From Magnetococcales bacterium (lineage in GTDB: Bacteria; Pseudomonadota; Magnetococcia; Magnetococcales; UBA8363), in the NCBI GenBank assembly GCA_015228815.1, contig JADGCV010000001.1, positions 124,001 through 188,000 on the forward strand: DNA of 64,000 nucleotides. Direction: 5' to 3'. A model generated the notes under the pieces. It was given only the letters and a program-made list of their open reading frames with translations, did no database searches and was not told the origin of the DNA. The position numbers and the translations under genes were made by a program. This document shows, piece after piece, positions 46,356-55,402 of this stretch (position 1 is its first letter; every line of letters begins with the position of its first letter).

Positions 46356-47240
46356 ATGAGTCCGTCCAATGGAAAAATTCTTGGAATTACCGCTTTTTTT
46401 ATCGTCATGGCCCTGGGAGTCGATAACCTGCCCATGGCTGGAGACAACAAGGAACCAGCCACGCCCCCCTTGATGGTGGACCTGAAGGGGAAGGAGGAAA
46501 AGATCGATGCCAAGGGAGATGGGCTGGCCTCACCCGGAAAAACAGACGGAAAATCCAATGATGAAAAGAAAACCCAGCCATTGGTTCCGGAAGAGAGAAA
46601 GGAAAGTCCGACCCCAGCCCCCGGCAGCATGATGGGAAGTCCGATCCCCGGAGGAATGATGAAAAGTCCGCCACATGGATCCATGGGGATGATGGAAGGC
46701 CCGCGTTTCGGTCCTGGTCGGGTAGAGGAACGTTCGTTTCCGGTCGATGGGCGTGGGTATCGCGGTGGCTTGCAGCCGGAAGGACCGGGAGTCGTGAATG
46801 GACCCCCGGGATGGGGTGGCGGTCCAACAGGCCCGCGCAACGAAGGAAATCGGTTTTCGGGGAAAACGGGAGGTGCTTCGGGAGGAACCCCGAACGGGAC
46901 CATGGAATTCGCCCAGTTGGCGCCCAATATCGAAGCAGTCGAGCGGTACCTGTATGAACAAAGGCAAAGAATTCGCATCACCACCGATCAGGAAAAAGCC
47001 TGGAATGCCTTTGCCCAGGCGGTCATGAACCAGATCACGACCCGGATCGAGCTCATGAACACCTGGCGCAAGTCGGTCACGGTCGATCCCATGGACCGGA
47101 CCGAACTGCAACTGACCGCCATGGAAGCCATGCTGAAACAGCGGCGAGCCTTGTTCCAGGAGTTCAGGGCATTGCATGAATCATCGACTCCGGAACAAAA
47201 AAGAATGATCGAGCAGTTGTACCTGGGGTTTGGCGACTGA
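46356..47240 (+). CDS. Spy/CpxP-like periplasmic protein with Met-rich linker
   Basis: About 294 residues from ATG 46356 (AAGGA upstream; ATG 46338 is an alternative). A hydrophobic signal-like segment ([14 protein letters not shown]) is followed by a charged and then a Met/Gly/Pro-rich linker ([24 protein letters not shown]). The C-terminal ~100 residues match the LTxxQ/Spy-CpxP group: [19 protein letters not shown] and [20 protein letters not shown]. Spy/CpxP proteins are periplasmic chaperones or envelope stress sensors; Met-rich linkers often bind Cu(I). It overlaps the copA region by a few bases of open frame. Confidence 0.7.
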   Translation: MSPSNGKILGITAFFIVMALGVDNLPMAGDNKEPATPPLMVDLKGKEEKIDAKGDGLASPGKTDGKSNDEKKTQPLVPEERKESPTPAPGSMMGSPIPGGMMKSPPHGSMGMMEGPRFGPGRVEERSFPVDGRGYRGGLQPEGPGVVNGPPGWGGGPTGPRNEGNRFSGKTGGASGGTPNGTMEFAQLAPNIEAVERYLYEQRQRIRITTDQEKAWNAFAQAVMNQITTRIELMNTWRKSVTVDPMDRTELQLTAMEAMLKQRRALFQEFRALHESSTPEQKRMIEQLYLGFGD

Positions 47241-47259
47241 ACGGGCATTGGAACGATCG

Positions 47260-49701
47260 ATGGACGGGAGCGATGGCAATTCTGGAACAAGGGTGATCTT
47301 GCCGGTCAGCGGCATGAAATGCGCCTCCTGCTCGGGCAGGGTGGAGCGATGTTTGCAGGCTTTGCCCGGAGTTTCCCAGGCCTCCGTCAATCTGGCCATG
47401 GCCCAGATCGCGGTCACGGGACAGGTTGAGGTGAATGCCCTCGTGGCGGCGGTGGAAGACATCGGCTTTCGGGTGCCGGTGACGACCGAAACGTTCCGGG
47501 TGGAAGAAGCGGTCACAGCGGAGGACGATCAGCGGATCGCGGAAATGCTTGGGCGGGTGGTGGGTGTCCGAACGGTGACCATGGAACATGAGGGGGTTGC
47601 GGTCACCTATGTTCCTGGAACGGTGACTCTGGAAAAACTGCAACAGGCTCTTGGTGGCACCGGGTTCCGGCTGCGTCGGATGGGAGGGGAACGGGAGCCA
47701 CTGGATCTGGCGGAGGTGGAACGGCGGCGGGAACACCTGGCCATTCGTCTCAGGCTATGGCCGGGGGCGGTTCTGCTGGCGTTCACGATCATCCTGGTCC
47801 ATTGGGACATGTGGGGACTGGGGGCAGTGTTCGAGATTCCCACGCGGGTCAATCAGGGGTTGCAGTTTCTGTTGACGCTTCCTGTCCAATTCTGGTCGGG
47901 ATGGTTGTTTCATGCCGATGCCTGGGCAACGGCCCGTCACGGGGCCACCAACATGCACAGCCTGGTCTCTCTGGGAACCTTCAGCGCCTTTTTCTATTCG
48001 GTTCTGGTTTTGGCCGTTCCCGATCTCTTTGCCGTTCCCGGTGTCGCGGCAGAGGTTTACTTTGAAACATCGGGATCGATCATCGTCTTGATCCTTTTCG
48101 GGCGGTACCTGGAAATCGGCGCCCGTGGACGAACCTCCAAGGCCATCCGCTCCCTCATGGAACTGGCCCCAAAAACGGCACGGGTGGCCCGGGATGGGGT
48201 CGAGATGGACATCACTCTGGGGGATGTCGTCGTCGGCGACAGGGTCATCGTCCGTCCCGGAGAAAAGGTTCCCGTCGATGGCATCATCCTTCAGGGATCG
48301 TCGGCGGTGGACGAATCGATGCTCACGGGAGAGTCGCTTCCGGTAGTGCGTTCGGTGGGATCGTTGGTAACGGGGGGAACCCTCAATACGACGGGGTCAT
48401 TCACCTTCGAAGCGACCCGTGTCGGTCGGGAAACAGCCCTGGCCCGCATTGTGGACATGGTGGGTCGGGCCCAGGGGGCCAAGCCACCGATCGCCCGCCT
48501 TGCCGACCGCATCGCGGCAATCTTCGTCCCCGTCGTCCTGGGGATCGCGGTTGTGACCTTCTGTGTCTGGTGGTGGTTCGGGCCCGTCCCGTCCTTGACC
48601 TATGCCCTACTCAATTTTGTTTCGGTCCTGATCATCGCCTGTCCGTGCGCCCTGGGACTGGCGACGCCGACCTCCATCATGGTGGGAACCGGAAGAGGCG
48701 CGGAACATGGTATTCTGGTCAAGGGTGGCGATGCCCTGGAAACGGCCCATAAGGTGGACGTGGTCGTCTTCGATAAAACAGGGACCCTGACCCGTGGCCG
48801 ACCGGAAGTGACCGATTGGACCGGCGATGATCGTCATTTGGCCTCGGTAGCGGCGGCGGAATCGCGTTCGGAACACCCCATCGCCCGAGCCATCGTCGCC
48901 TTTGCCCGGGAACGAAAGATCCATCTTCCTCCGGTCGCCTCGTTCGAGGCGCTGACCGGAATGGGCGTTCGGGCCAGCATCGATGATCGGCAGGTCGTGG
49001 TCGGGACACGGGAATTGTTGCGCCGGGAAGGGATCGATGGTTCCACGGTCGAGACGCTTCTCGAAAGACTGGAACGGCTGGGACGTACCGCCATGGTGGC
49101 GGCGGTCGATGGTCGGATCGTGGGGATCCTCGCCGTGGCCGATGTCCTCAAGGAAGAGAGCGCGTTGGCCGTGGCAGGATTGAAGGCGATGGGTCTTGAG
49201 GTGGCGATGATCACCGGTGACAACGTGCGTACCGCCCAGGCCATCGCCTCGGAGGTGGGCATTGAACGGATCCTGGCCGAGGTCCATCCGGAACGCAAAG
49301 CCGAAGAAATCGCCCGCCTGCAATCGATGGGAAAAACCGTGGCCATGGTCGGCGATGGCATCAACGACGCCCCCGCCCTGGCCCAGGCCGATGTCGGAAT
49401 CGCCCTGGGAACCGGAACCGATGTGGCCATGGAAAGTGCCGCGGTGACATTGATTTCGGGGGATCCACGCGGGGTGGCGGTGGCCATCGAACTGTCCCGG
49501 GCCACAATGACCAACATTCGGCAGAATCTTTTCTGGGCCTTTGCCTACAACATCATTCTGATTCCCTTGGCGGCTGGGGTATGGTTTCCCTGGACCGGGG
49601 TGCTCCTGTCTCCGGTGATCGCGGCGGCGGCAATGGCGTTTTCGAGTGTGACGGTGGTAAGCAATGCCTTGAGATTGCGGCGGTTCGCTCCTCAACCATA
49701 G
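47260..49701 (+). CDS. copA: copper-exporting P-type ATPase
   Basis: About 813 residues from ATG 47260. One N-terminal heavy-metal domain has GMKCASC (Cys21, Cys24). Then come transmembrane helices, the actuator TGES, the ion-binding CPC in [13 protein letters not shown] (about 461-463), and the phosphorylation site DKTGTLTRG (about 505). SEHPIARAI provides the HP motif, and the hinge [20 protein letters not shown] follows. Signatures fit Cu(I)-type PIB-1 ATPases, which pump copper out. It is downstream of the Met-rich Spy/CpxP-like gene, so the two probably form a copper-stress unit. No cueR-like regulator was seen. Confidence 0.92.
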   Translation: MDGSDGNSGTRVILPVSGMKCASCSGRVERCLQALPGVSQASVNLAMAQIAVTGQVEVNALVAAVEDIGFRVPVTTETFRVEEAVTAEDDQRIAEMLGRVVGVRTVTMEHEGVAVTYVPGTVTLEKLQQALGGTGFRLRRMGGEREPLDLAEVERRREHLAIRLRLWPGAVLLAFTIILVHWDMWGLGAVFEIPTRVNQGLQFLLTLPVQFWSGWLFHADAWATARHGATNMHSLVSLGTFSAFFYSVLVLAVPDLFAVPGVAAEVYFETSGSIIVLILFGRYLEIGARGRTSKAIRSLMELAPKTARVARDGVEMDITLGDVVVGDRVIVRPGEKVPVDGIILQGSSAVDESMLTGESLPVVRSVGSLVTGGTLNTTGSFTFEATRVGRETALARIVDMVGRAQGAKPPIARLADRIAAIFVPVVLGIAVVTFCVWWWFGPVPSLTYALLNFVSVLIIACPCALGLATPTSIMVGTGRGAEHGILVKGGDALETAHKVDVVVFDKTGTLTRGRPEVTDWTGDDRHLASVAAAESRSEHPIARAIVAFARERKIHLPPVASFEALTGMGVRASIDDRQVVVGTRELLRREGIDGSTVETLLERLERLGRTAMVAAVDGRIVGILAVADVLKEESALAVAGLKAMGLEVAMITGDNVRTAQAIASEVGIERILAEVHPERKAEEIARLQSMGKTVAMVGDGINDAPALAQADVGIALGTGTDVAMESAAVTLISGDPRGVAVAIELSRATMTNIRQNLFWAFAYNIILIPLAAGVWFPWTGVLLSPVIAAAAMAFSSVTVVSNALRLRRFAPQP

Positions 49702-49779
49702 TTGGTGAAAATAGCACGGTCGAGGCCGGGACGCGGCGAATCCATTCCCGGTCGCGTTTGCCAAAGGCATCATCCACCG

Positions 49780-52182
49780 TCAGGACACGCCTCGTTCGTT
49801 CAAAAAGGGCGCGTATTTTTTATCGACCTTCATGATGTGCTGCGTCAACCATGATTTGAGGAATCCCAGCAGGGCCGGTGCTGCCCGATCATCGCCACGT
49901 TGCAGACGGTCGGAAAATTCCTGTACCCGTGTCAGCAGTTTTTCATGCGCTTCCTTGTGCGTCACCGCATCGGGAAAACCATGAGCGGCAAATAAATCCT
50001 CTTCGTGACGAAAATGTTCTTCCGTGTAGCGCAACAATTTTGGCAATACCTGCTCAAGCGCTGTCCGTGATTCCCCGGTCTTGATGGAGACATGGAGTTG
50101 ATTGATCATTTCCACAAGGGATTTATGTTGGCGATCGATGTCGTGAATGTTGACCTCAAGTTCATTGGACCAGGGGAATAGCGATTCGCTGGGCAAAGTC
50201 CTGGAGGTGACCATGCGTTGGTTCGCTTTCTGGGCCTGCCGCGATTCTTCGATGGAGTCATTGAATTGGATGACGGGTTGCGGTGTTTCTTCCTCGTCGT
50301 CCAATGTAAAGAACCGGACCTCCTCCAATAATTCCTCGGCCCGTTCCGTCATTTCCCGGGCCATCGACGCCATCCGTTCCACGGAATCGTTATTGCGTTG
50401 AATGATCTGGTCCAACTCGCGAATGGTCTGATTGACCTCCTCGGCGCCCCGGTTTTGTTCTTCGGAAGCGGTGGTGATTTCCTGTACCAGTCCGGCGGTC
50501 CGTTGTATGTCAGGCACCAACCGGACAATGATCGCTCCCGCCTGCTCAGCCACCTGCACGGATGAGGAGGACAGTTGACCGATCTCTCCGGCAGCGATTT
50601 GTGAACGTTCCGCCAATTTGCGCACCTCCGCGGCGACCACCGCAAACCCTTTGCCATGTTCACCCGCCCGGGCCGCCTCGATGGCGGCATTCAGGGCCAG
50701 AAGGTTGGTTTGGCGGGAAATTTCCTCGATGATGCCAATCTTGTCGGCAATCGCCTTCATGGCATTCACCGCCTGGGCCACTGCCTGGCCTCCATTCGTG
50801 GCATCGCTTGCCGCCTGTTCGGCCATTTGTCTGGTAACCCGGGCATTCTCGAAATTTTGCCTGATGTTGGTCATCATCCGTTCCATGGCGAAGGCGGTTT
50901 TTCCAATGCGGTCCGCCTGAATGGTGGACCCCGATGAGATCGCTCCCGCTTCGTCACGTACCACGAAACTGTTTTCCATGACCTGCCGAGAAACGCGCTG
51001 AATGGTGCCGACCGTTTTTTTCAGATTGCCGACCATCCCTCTTATGGCGCCATAAATGCCTCCACCATAAGCACATGCCCCAAAACGGACCGTGAGATCG
51101 CCGTGGGAAACCTGTTGACCAATTCTGGCGACATCCTCCAGGTCGGCCATGTCGCAACCGAGCTGACGGAGAATCTGGCGGGTATAGAAAAGATTCATCA
51201 CATTGGAAAGAATCAACACCGTTGCCAGCAGTGCCGACATCATGAACAGTGACTGGATGGCATTGGTTTTCAGCGTCTGGATCGAGGTCAGGAGATCATC
51301 GGCGACTCTGTCCTCCACCTTTTTGACCAAGTCTATTTTTTCGGTAATGACGGCGAACCAGGTATTGGGATCGATGCCAAAAGCGCCCGTTCCGGCTTTA
51401 TCGAATGCGACCTGGCGCATCTGTTCCACCTGATCCACGGCCTTGCCCTTGACGGTCTCCCTGAAGAATGAATATTCCTCCGGTGTCGCCTGGGCCGCGA
51501 ACACCAGCATGTGACTTTCCTGTCCTCCCACCAGCTTGGCGAATTTTTGCAACATTCCTGGCGCAAAGCCATCACGGGCAAAGGTGTTGGTCAGTGTGGC
51601 CCGTTCCAGCCCCATCCGTTCCTTGGCATGCAACAGGTTGACATAGGCACTGGCCCGGGACGCCATGTTGACGTCCGCCGAAAGCCTGGTTACCTTGCCG
51701 ACGATCTGGAGCAGGCTGTCGATGGCGCCGGTATAATAGTTGAGAACCTCGATCACCTGAATCGATTGTTCGTCCACCTTTCCCCGGACCATGGCAAGGT
51801 TTTCCAGATGTTTCGTGGCGATTGCCAGAGGTTCGGAAAGATTGATGACATTGATGGCCGTGACGGGATCCCGTAGCAGTTCCCGGAACTCATGCCGTTT
51901 GACGTCCGTTCCGACAGAGCGTTGCCGCGCCAGTTCCTGTTTAAATTTTTGCCCCTTGCTGCCGAGGAATCCCGAGGACATTCCCCGTTCTTTCTGTAGT
52001 TCATGGACAAGGGCGCCAATCCGTACCGATAACGCCCCCAATCCCGACATCTCCTCCATCCTTGATGCAAGTTCTTTTTTTTCCCAGATGTCTTTGCTTC
52101 CGATCAGCAACAACCCCATGATCGGCATCATCAGAATGATGATGAACTTGGTTTTCATTTTCATGCGACCCAACGCAAACAT
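49780..52182 (-). CDS. methyl-accepting chemotaxis protein, NIT and hemerythrin domains
   Basis: 800 residues. N-terminal TM ([16 protein letters not shown]) and a second TM (~315-340) enclose a nitrate/nitrite-sensing-like NIT domain with [25 protein letters not shown]-like link leads to the MCP signalling tip ([38 protein letters not shown]). The C-terminal ~120 residues are a bacteriohemerythrin: [37 protein letters not shown] and [10 protein letters not shown] supply the His/Glu/Asp diiron ligands. It probably couples oxygen or redox sensing to motility. Promoter TTGAAC-17-TATTAT at 52287-52315. Confidence 0.9.
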   Translation of the reverse strand: MFALGRMKMKTKFIIILMMPIMGLLLIGSKDIWEKKELASRMEEMSGLGALSVRIGALVHELQKERGMSSGFLGSKGQKFKQELARQRSVGTDVKRHEFRELLRDPVTAINVINLSEPLAIATKHLENLAMVRGKVDEQSIQVIEVLNYYTGAIDSLLQIVGKVTRLSADVNMASRASAYVNLLHAKERMGLERATLTNTFARDGFAPGMLQKFAKLVGGQESHMLVFAAQATPEEYSFFRETVKGKAVDQVEQMRQVAFDKAGTGAFGIDPNTWFAVITEKIDLVKKVEDRVADDLLTSIQTLKTNAIQSLFMMSALLATVLILSNVMNLFYTRQILRQLGCDMADLEDVARIGQQVSHGDLTVRFGACAYGGGIYGAIRGMVGNLKKTVGTIQRVSRQVMENSFVVRDEAGAISSGSTIQADRIGKTAFAMERMMTNIRQNFENARVTRQMAEQAASDATNGGQAVAQAVNAMKAIADKIGIIEEISRQTNLLALNAAIEAARAGEHGKGFAVVAAEVRKLAERSQIAAGEIGQLSSSSVQVAEQAGAIIVRLVPDIQRTAGLVQEITTASEEQNRGAEEVNQTIRELDQIIQRNNDSVERMASMAREMTERAEELLEEVRFFTLDDEEETPQPVIQFNDSIEESRQAQKANQRMVTSRTLPSESLFPWSNELEVNIHDIDRQHKSLVEMINQLHVSIKTGESRTALEQVLPKLLRYTEEHFRHEEDLFAAHGFPDAVTHKEAHEKLLTRVQEFSDRLQRGDDRAAPALLGFLKSWLTQHIMKVDKKYAPFLNERGVS

Positions 52183-52528
52183 GATGTTTCCCTCTCATAA
52201 AACCGCGATGCCCGACAGGACAGAACGTGCCCGTTCTGTCTTCATCGACACCACTTGGAAAAATGAATGAACATTAATTCGCGCAAATAATATACAGGAT
52301 CCCATGCAGGTTCAAGGAATCGAATTCATGTAAAAAAACGTAGATATTCATGTATTATGTTCAAATTGTCGCTGGTATGGACTTCGCGTGTCTTTTGCGA
52401 TCAAAAAACAGGTTTGAGGCACGCATCGATTTTTTCAAAACGATAAACGCTTCATTAATGCCGGGAATTGTTTTAGAATTCGGTTGATGGAAAGACCTTG
52501 ATCAACCAACCACCAGGAACAACCGCGC
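52183..52528. other. divergent intergenic region
   Basis: About 345 bases, visibly AT-richer than the neighbours, between the chemoreceptor (minus) and lsrF-like gene (plus). It contains the chemoreceptor promoter at 52287-52315. No repeat of the window family and no clear promoter for the lsrF-like gene were found. Confidence 0.4.
52287..52315 (-). promoter_or_regulatory. probable sigma-70 promoter for the chemoreceptor
   Basis: On the minus strand TTGAAC, a 17-base spacer and TATTAT lie about 105 bases upstream of ATG 52182. Confidence 0.5.
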
Positions 52529-53404
52529 ATGGCCGATACCGACAGCATTCCCGAAACCAAGGAATTTCATTTGGGGGTTCCCCAAACCTCCGCCCCATTT
52601 CCGCTCAAGGGGTGTCAGCATCTGGACTGGGGGATGAAGAACCGATTGTCCCACATTTTTTCGCCCCAGAGCGGCAAAACGGTGATGTTGGCCGTGGATC
52701 ATGGTTATTTCATGGGACCGACCTCGGGATTGGAACGGATCGATGTCACCATCAATCCCCTTCTTCCCCATGCCGACACCTTGATGTGTACCCGGGGGAT
52801 TCTCCGTTCCATCACGCCGCCAACCTTCAACAAGGGGGTGGTGTTGCGGGCAAGTGGGGGACCCAGCATTCTCAAGGAATTATCCGATGAAAACGTGGCG
52901 GTATCGATGGAAGATGCCCTGCGCCTGAATGTCGCCGCGGTGGCGGTGCAGGTGTTCATCGGCGGAGAGTTCGAAACCCGGTCCATCCAGAACATGACGC
53001 AACTCGTGGAGGCGGGCAACCGTTTTGGCGTTCCTGTCCTTGGAGTGACGGCGGTGGGCAAACAATTGACCCGCGACGCCAAATACATGCGTCTGGCAAC
53101 CCGCATTTGTGCCGAATTGGGCGCGACTTATGTCAAGACCTATTTCGTTTCCGAGGGATTCGAGACCGTAACCGCCTCCTGTCCGGTACCAATCGTGATC
53201 GCCGGGGGCAAAAAAATGCCTGAGTTGGAAGCCCTGACCATGGCCTGGGAGGCGATCGACCAGGGGGCGGCGGGAGTGGACATGGGACGCAACATTTTCC
53301 AGTCCGAGGCCCCCATCGCCATGATTCAGGCTGTTCGCAAGGTGGTTCATGAAAACATGCGCCCCAAGGATGCCCATGAATATTATTTAAGCATCAAAAA
53401 CTAA
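52529..53404 (+). CDS. lsrF: LsrF-like class I aldolase (3-hydroxy-5-phosphonooxypentane-2,4-dione thiolase)
   Basis: 291 residues, the same length as E. coli LsrF, and matching it closely from [19 protein letters not shown] through to the end. [40 protein letters not shown] and [11 protein letters not shown] are the key stretches. LsrF completes breakdown of phospho-AI-2. The lsr transporter and kinase genes are not nearby, so its role may be in another sugar-phosphate or DeoC/FbaB-type reaction. The 3' end is followed by a perfect terminator-like repeat. Confidence 0.85.
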   Translation: MADTDSIPETKEFHLGVPQTSAPFPLKGCQHLDWGMKNRLSHIFSPQSGKTVMLAVDHGYFMGPTSGLERIDVTINPLLPHADTLMCTRGILRSITPPTFNKGVVLRASGGPSILKELSDENVAVSMEDALRLNVAAVAVQVFIGGEFETRSIQNMTQLVEAGNRFGVPVLGVTAVGKQLTRDAKYMRLATRICAELGATYVKTYFVSEGFETVTASCPVPIVIAGGKKMPELEALTMAWEAIDQGAAGVDMGRNIFQSEAPIAMIQAVRKVVHENMRPKDAHEYYLSIKN

Positions 53405-53419
53405 GAAGGCGGTATCGGA

Positions 53420-53487
53420 AAAACTATTGAAAGAAAAAAGGGGTCTGGGGAATTGCCCCCAGACCCCTTTTTTCTTTTAATAGTTTT
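53420..53487. terminator. palindromic repeat / bidirectional terminator
   Basis: A 31-bp inverted repeat (one mismatch) with arms AAAACTATTGAAAGAAAAAA/GGGGTCTGGGG and its complement around a short loop. Each strand has a G/C stem followed by a U-run. It lies between the convergent lsrF-like and lipoprotein genes. It is the simplest member of the dispersed family seen at 5378-5769 and 60438-60604. Confidence 0.85.
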
Positions 53488-53512
53488 GTATATAAATATT
53501 ACTAAAATATAG

Positions 53513-53968
53513 TTAACGGATCAGTGCGATTTTCAACTGTTCCCTGGCCTTTTGTACCAGGTCCATCGCGTCGCGCATCGCCCGGGCATGCTCCTTTGAC
53601 CGCTCCCGCAACGGATCCAGCTTCTCGCGAAAACGCCCGATGACCTCCCGCCTTGCCCGAGAAGGATCCTGAGCGGCTCGCACCGCCGTCGCGACGGCCT
53701 GGGCAATCTCCCGGCGCCGGTCACTCAGGACATCATGGTAGGCCTGGGTCGCCTCGCGATGGCGCTTCTGCTCCTCGGCCACCATGCGACCAAAAAAGGC
53801 TGCCTTGTCACGCCAATAGGCGGCGGGAAAGAGGATTCTCTTCCCCTGTTCCCACAGGCCGTCACCCATGCGCAACCGGGGATCCACCACAATGTCCGCA
53901 GAGTCACCGCACCCCGTCAGCAACAAAAACGGAATCAGGACCCAAAAGAAAAAAAATCGATATCCCAT
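53513..53968 (-). CDS. lipoprotein, coiled-coil, unknown function
   Basis: 151 residues from ATG 53968; ATG 53986 would add six. The N-terminus has a signal peptide with lipobox LLLTGCG, so Cys should be lipidated. The mature part is Arg/Glu/Ala-rich and helical (RRREIAQAVATAVRAAQDPS, RERSKEHARAMRDAMDLVQK), probably a coiled coil. It sits downstream of the FlbD-like gene on the same strand. Link to the flagellum is only positional. Confidence 0.7.
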   Translation of the reverse strand: MGYRFFFFWVLIPFLLLTGCGDSADIVVDPRLRMGDGLWEQGKRILFPAAYWRDKAAFFGRMVAEEQKRHREATQAYHDVLSDRRREIAQAVATAVRAAQDPSRARREVIGRFREKLDPLRERSKEHARAMRDAMDLVQKAREQLKIALIR

Positions 53969-54019
53969 CGGCACCGGAGTGGGCATCAGAAGGATTCCAC
54001 GGAAAACCGGATTGTCACG

Positions 54020-55402
54020 TCAACGCGCCGCATATTCATTGAGCTTGTTGCGCAAGGTGCGAATGGAAATGCCAAGAAGCTCCGCCGCCCGGGTCCGATT
54101 GCCGTTGACCTCATCCAGGGTGCGGTGGATCAGGATTTCCTCCATTTCCCGCACCGTGGTCCCGATGGGCAAACGAATCGCCTCCGCATTTTCACTCAAG
54201 GAAGCGGTCGAAGAATGTGATCCCGAAGACCCGCGCTCTTCATCCTCAAGAGTGGGTTCGGCATCGATCATCAAATCCTCCGGTTCGATCGCCCGCCCTT
54301 CCGCCATGAGCAGCGCCCGCTGAATGACATTTTCCAACTCGCGAATGTTTCCCGGCCAGGAATAATTTTCCATGGCGCTCAGAGCGGCAGGGGCGAAGGG
54401 AATGTCATTGCGTCCCAGTTCGGAGATAAACCGTTTGCGAAAATGATTGGCCAACAGAAGGATGTCCCCTGCCCGCTTGCGCAACGGCGGCAGGGAGACG
54501 GGAAAGACGTTGAGACGATAATAGAGATCCTCGCGGAATTTTCCTTCTTCGGCCCATTCCTTGAGATCACGGTTGGTCGAGGCGACGACCCGAACATCCA
54601 GGGGAACCGCGCCCCGTCCGCCGACCGGATCGACCTCCCGTTCCTGCAAGACCCGCAACAGCTTGGCCTGAAGGTTGAGCGACATTTCCGAGATTTCGTC
54701 AAGGAAGATGGTCCCGCCATTGGCCTGAAGAAATTTTCCCTTGCGGTCGGTGATGGCCCCGGTGAACGCCCCCTTGGTGTGGCCGAAGAGTTCCGATTCA
54801 AGCAGGTTTTCCGGTAACGCAGCACAGTTGAGGGCGATAAAGGCCTGGCTGGCACGGTCGGAAACCTGATGGACAAACCGGGCGATCAACTCCTTGCCGG
54901 TACCACTTTCCCCCTGAATCAACACCGTGGCCTGGGATTTTCCAACCCGCCGGATCTGGTTGAGCAGACGTTTCATGCCCGAATCGCTCGACAACAGACG
55001 GCGACCGTTGCCAAGCTCCGGATCGAAAAAGCGTGCCAGATAATTGTTGAGATGGGTTTTGAGCAGTTCGTTTTCGATGGGCAGCATCAGATAGTCCGCC
55101 GCACCGATACCGATGGCCTCCCTGGCATCGGTCACGCTGCCCTGGATGGCGGCGGCAAGGACCGGCAGACCACGGTGGAGAAAAGTGATTTCCCGAATCC
55201 ATTCCAGGGACTCGCTGCCCGAATCCAATGCGACGATGACCATCCCCACGGTGGAATTGCCGATCCGGGAACGAACATCATCGCCGAAAGGAATCAGGGA
55301 GGGCCGACATCCATGGGCCGCGATCTGACCCGCCAGGTTCTTCAGGGCAAGGGTGTCATGTCCGATCAGGATGATTTCATTGCGCTCCGTCATCATGGTC
55401 AC
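54020..55402 (-). CDS. sigma-54-dependent activator, FlbD/FlrC-like, with degenerate receiver
   Basis: 460 residues from GTG 55402, which overlaps the previous stop as GTGA; ATG 55396 is an alternative. An atypical receiver-like domain (1-120) lacks the acidic pair (ILIGHD in place of VDDD), a clear phospho-Asp (MVIVALDSG) and the conserved Lys (YLMLPI). The AAA+ domain is complete: [14 protein letters not shown] and the arginine-finger region. A Fis-type helix-turn-helix ends the protein (NGNRTRAAELLGISIRTLRNKLNEY). FlbD/FlrC proteins activate late flagellar genes. Degenerate receivers are also seen in phosphorylation-independent relatives. Confidence 0.8.
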   Translation of the reverse strand: MTMMTERNEIILIGHDTLALKNLAGQIAAHGCRPSLIPFGDDVRSRIGNSTVGMVIVALDSGSESLEWIREITFLHRGLPVLAAAIQGSVTDAREAIGIGAADYLMLPIENELLKTHLNNYLARFFDPELGNGRRLLSSDSGMKRLLNQIRRVGKSQATVLIQGESGTGKELIARFVHQVSDRASQAFIALNCAALPENLLESELFGHTKGAFTGAITDRKGKFLQANGGTIFLDEISEMSLNLQAKLLRVLQEREVDPVGGRGAVPLDVRVVASTNRDLKEWAEEGKFREDLYYRLNVFPVSLPPLRKRAGDILLLANHFRKRFISELGRNDIPFAPAALSAMENYSWPGNIRELENVIQRALLMAEGRAIEPEDLMIDAEPTLEDEERGSSGSHSSTASLSENAEAIRLPIGTTVREMEEILIHRTLDEVNGNRTRAAELLGISIRTLRNKLNEYAAR

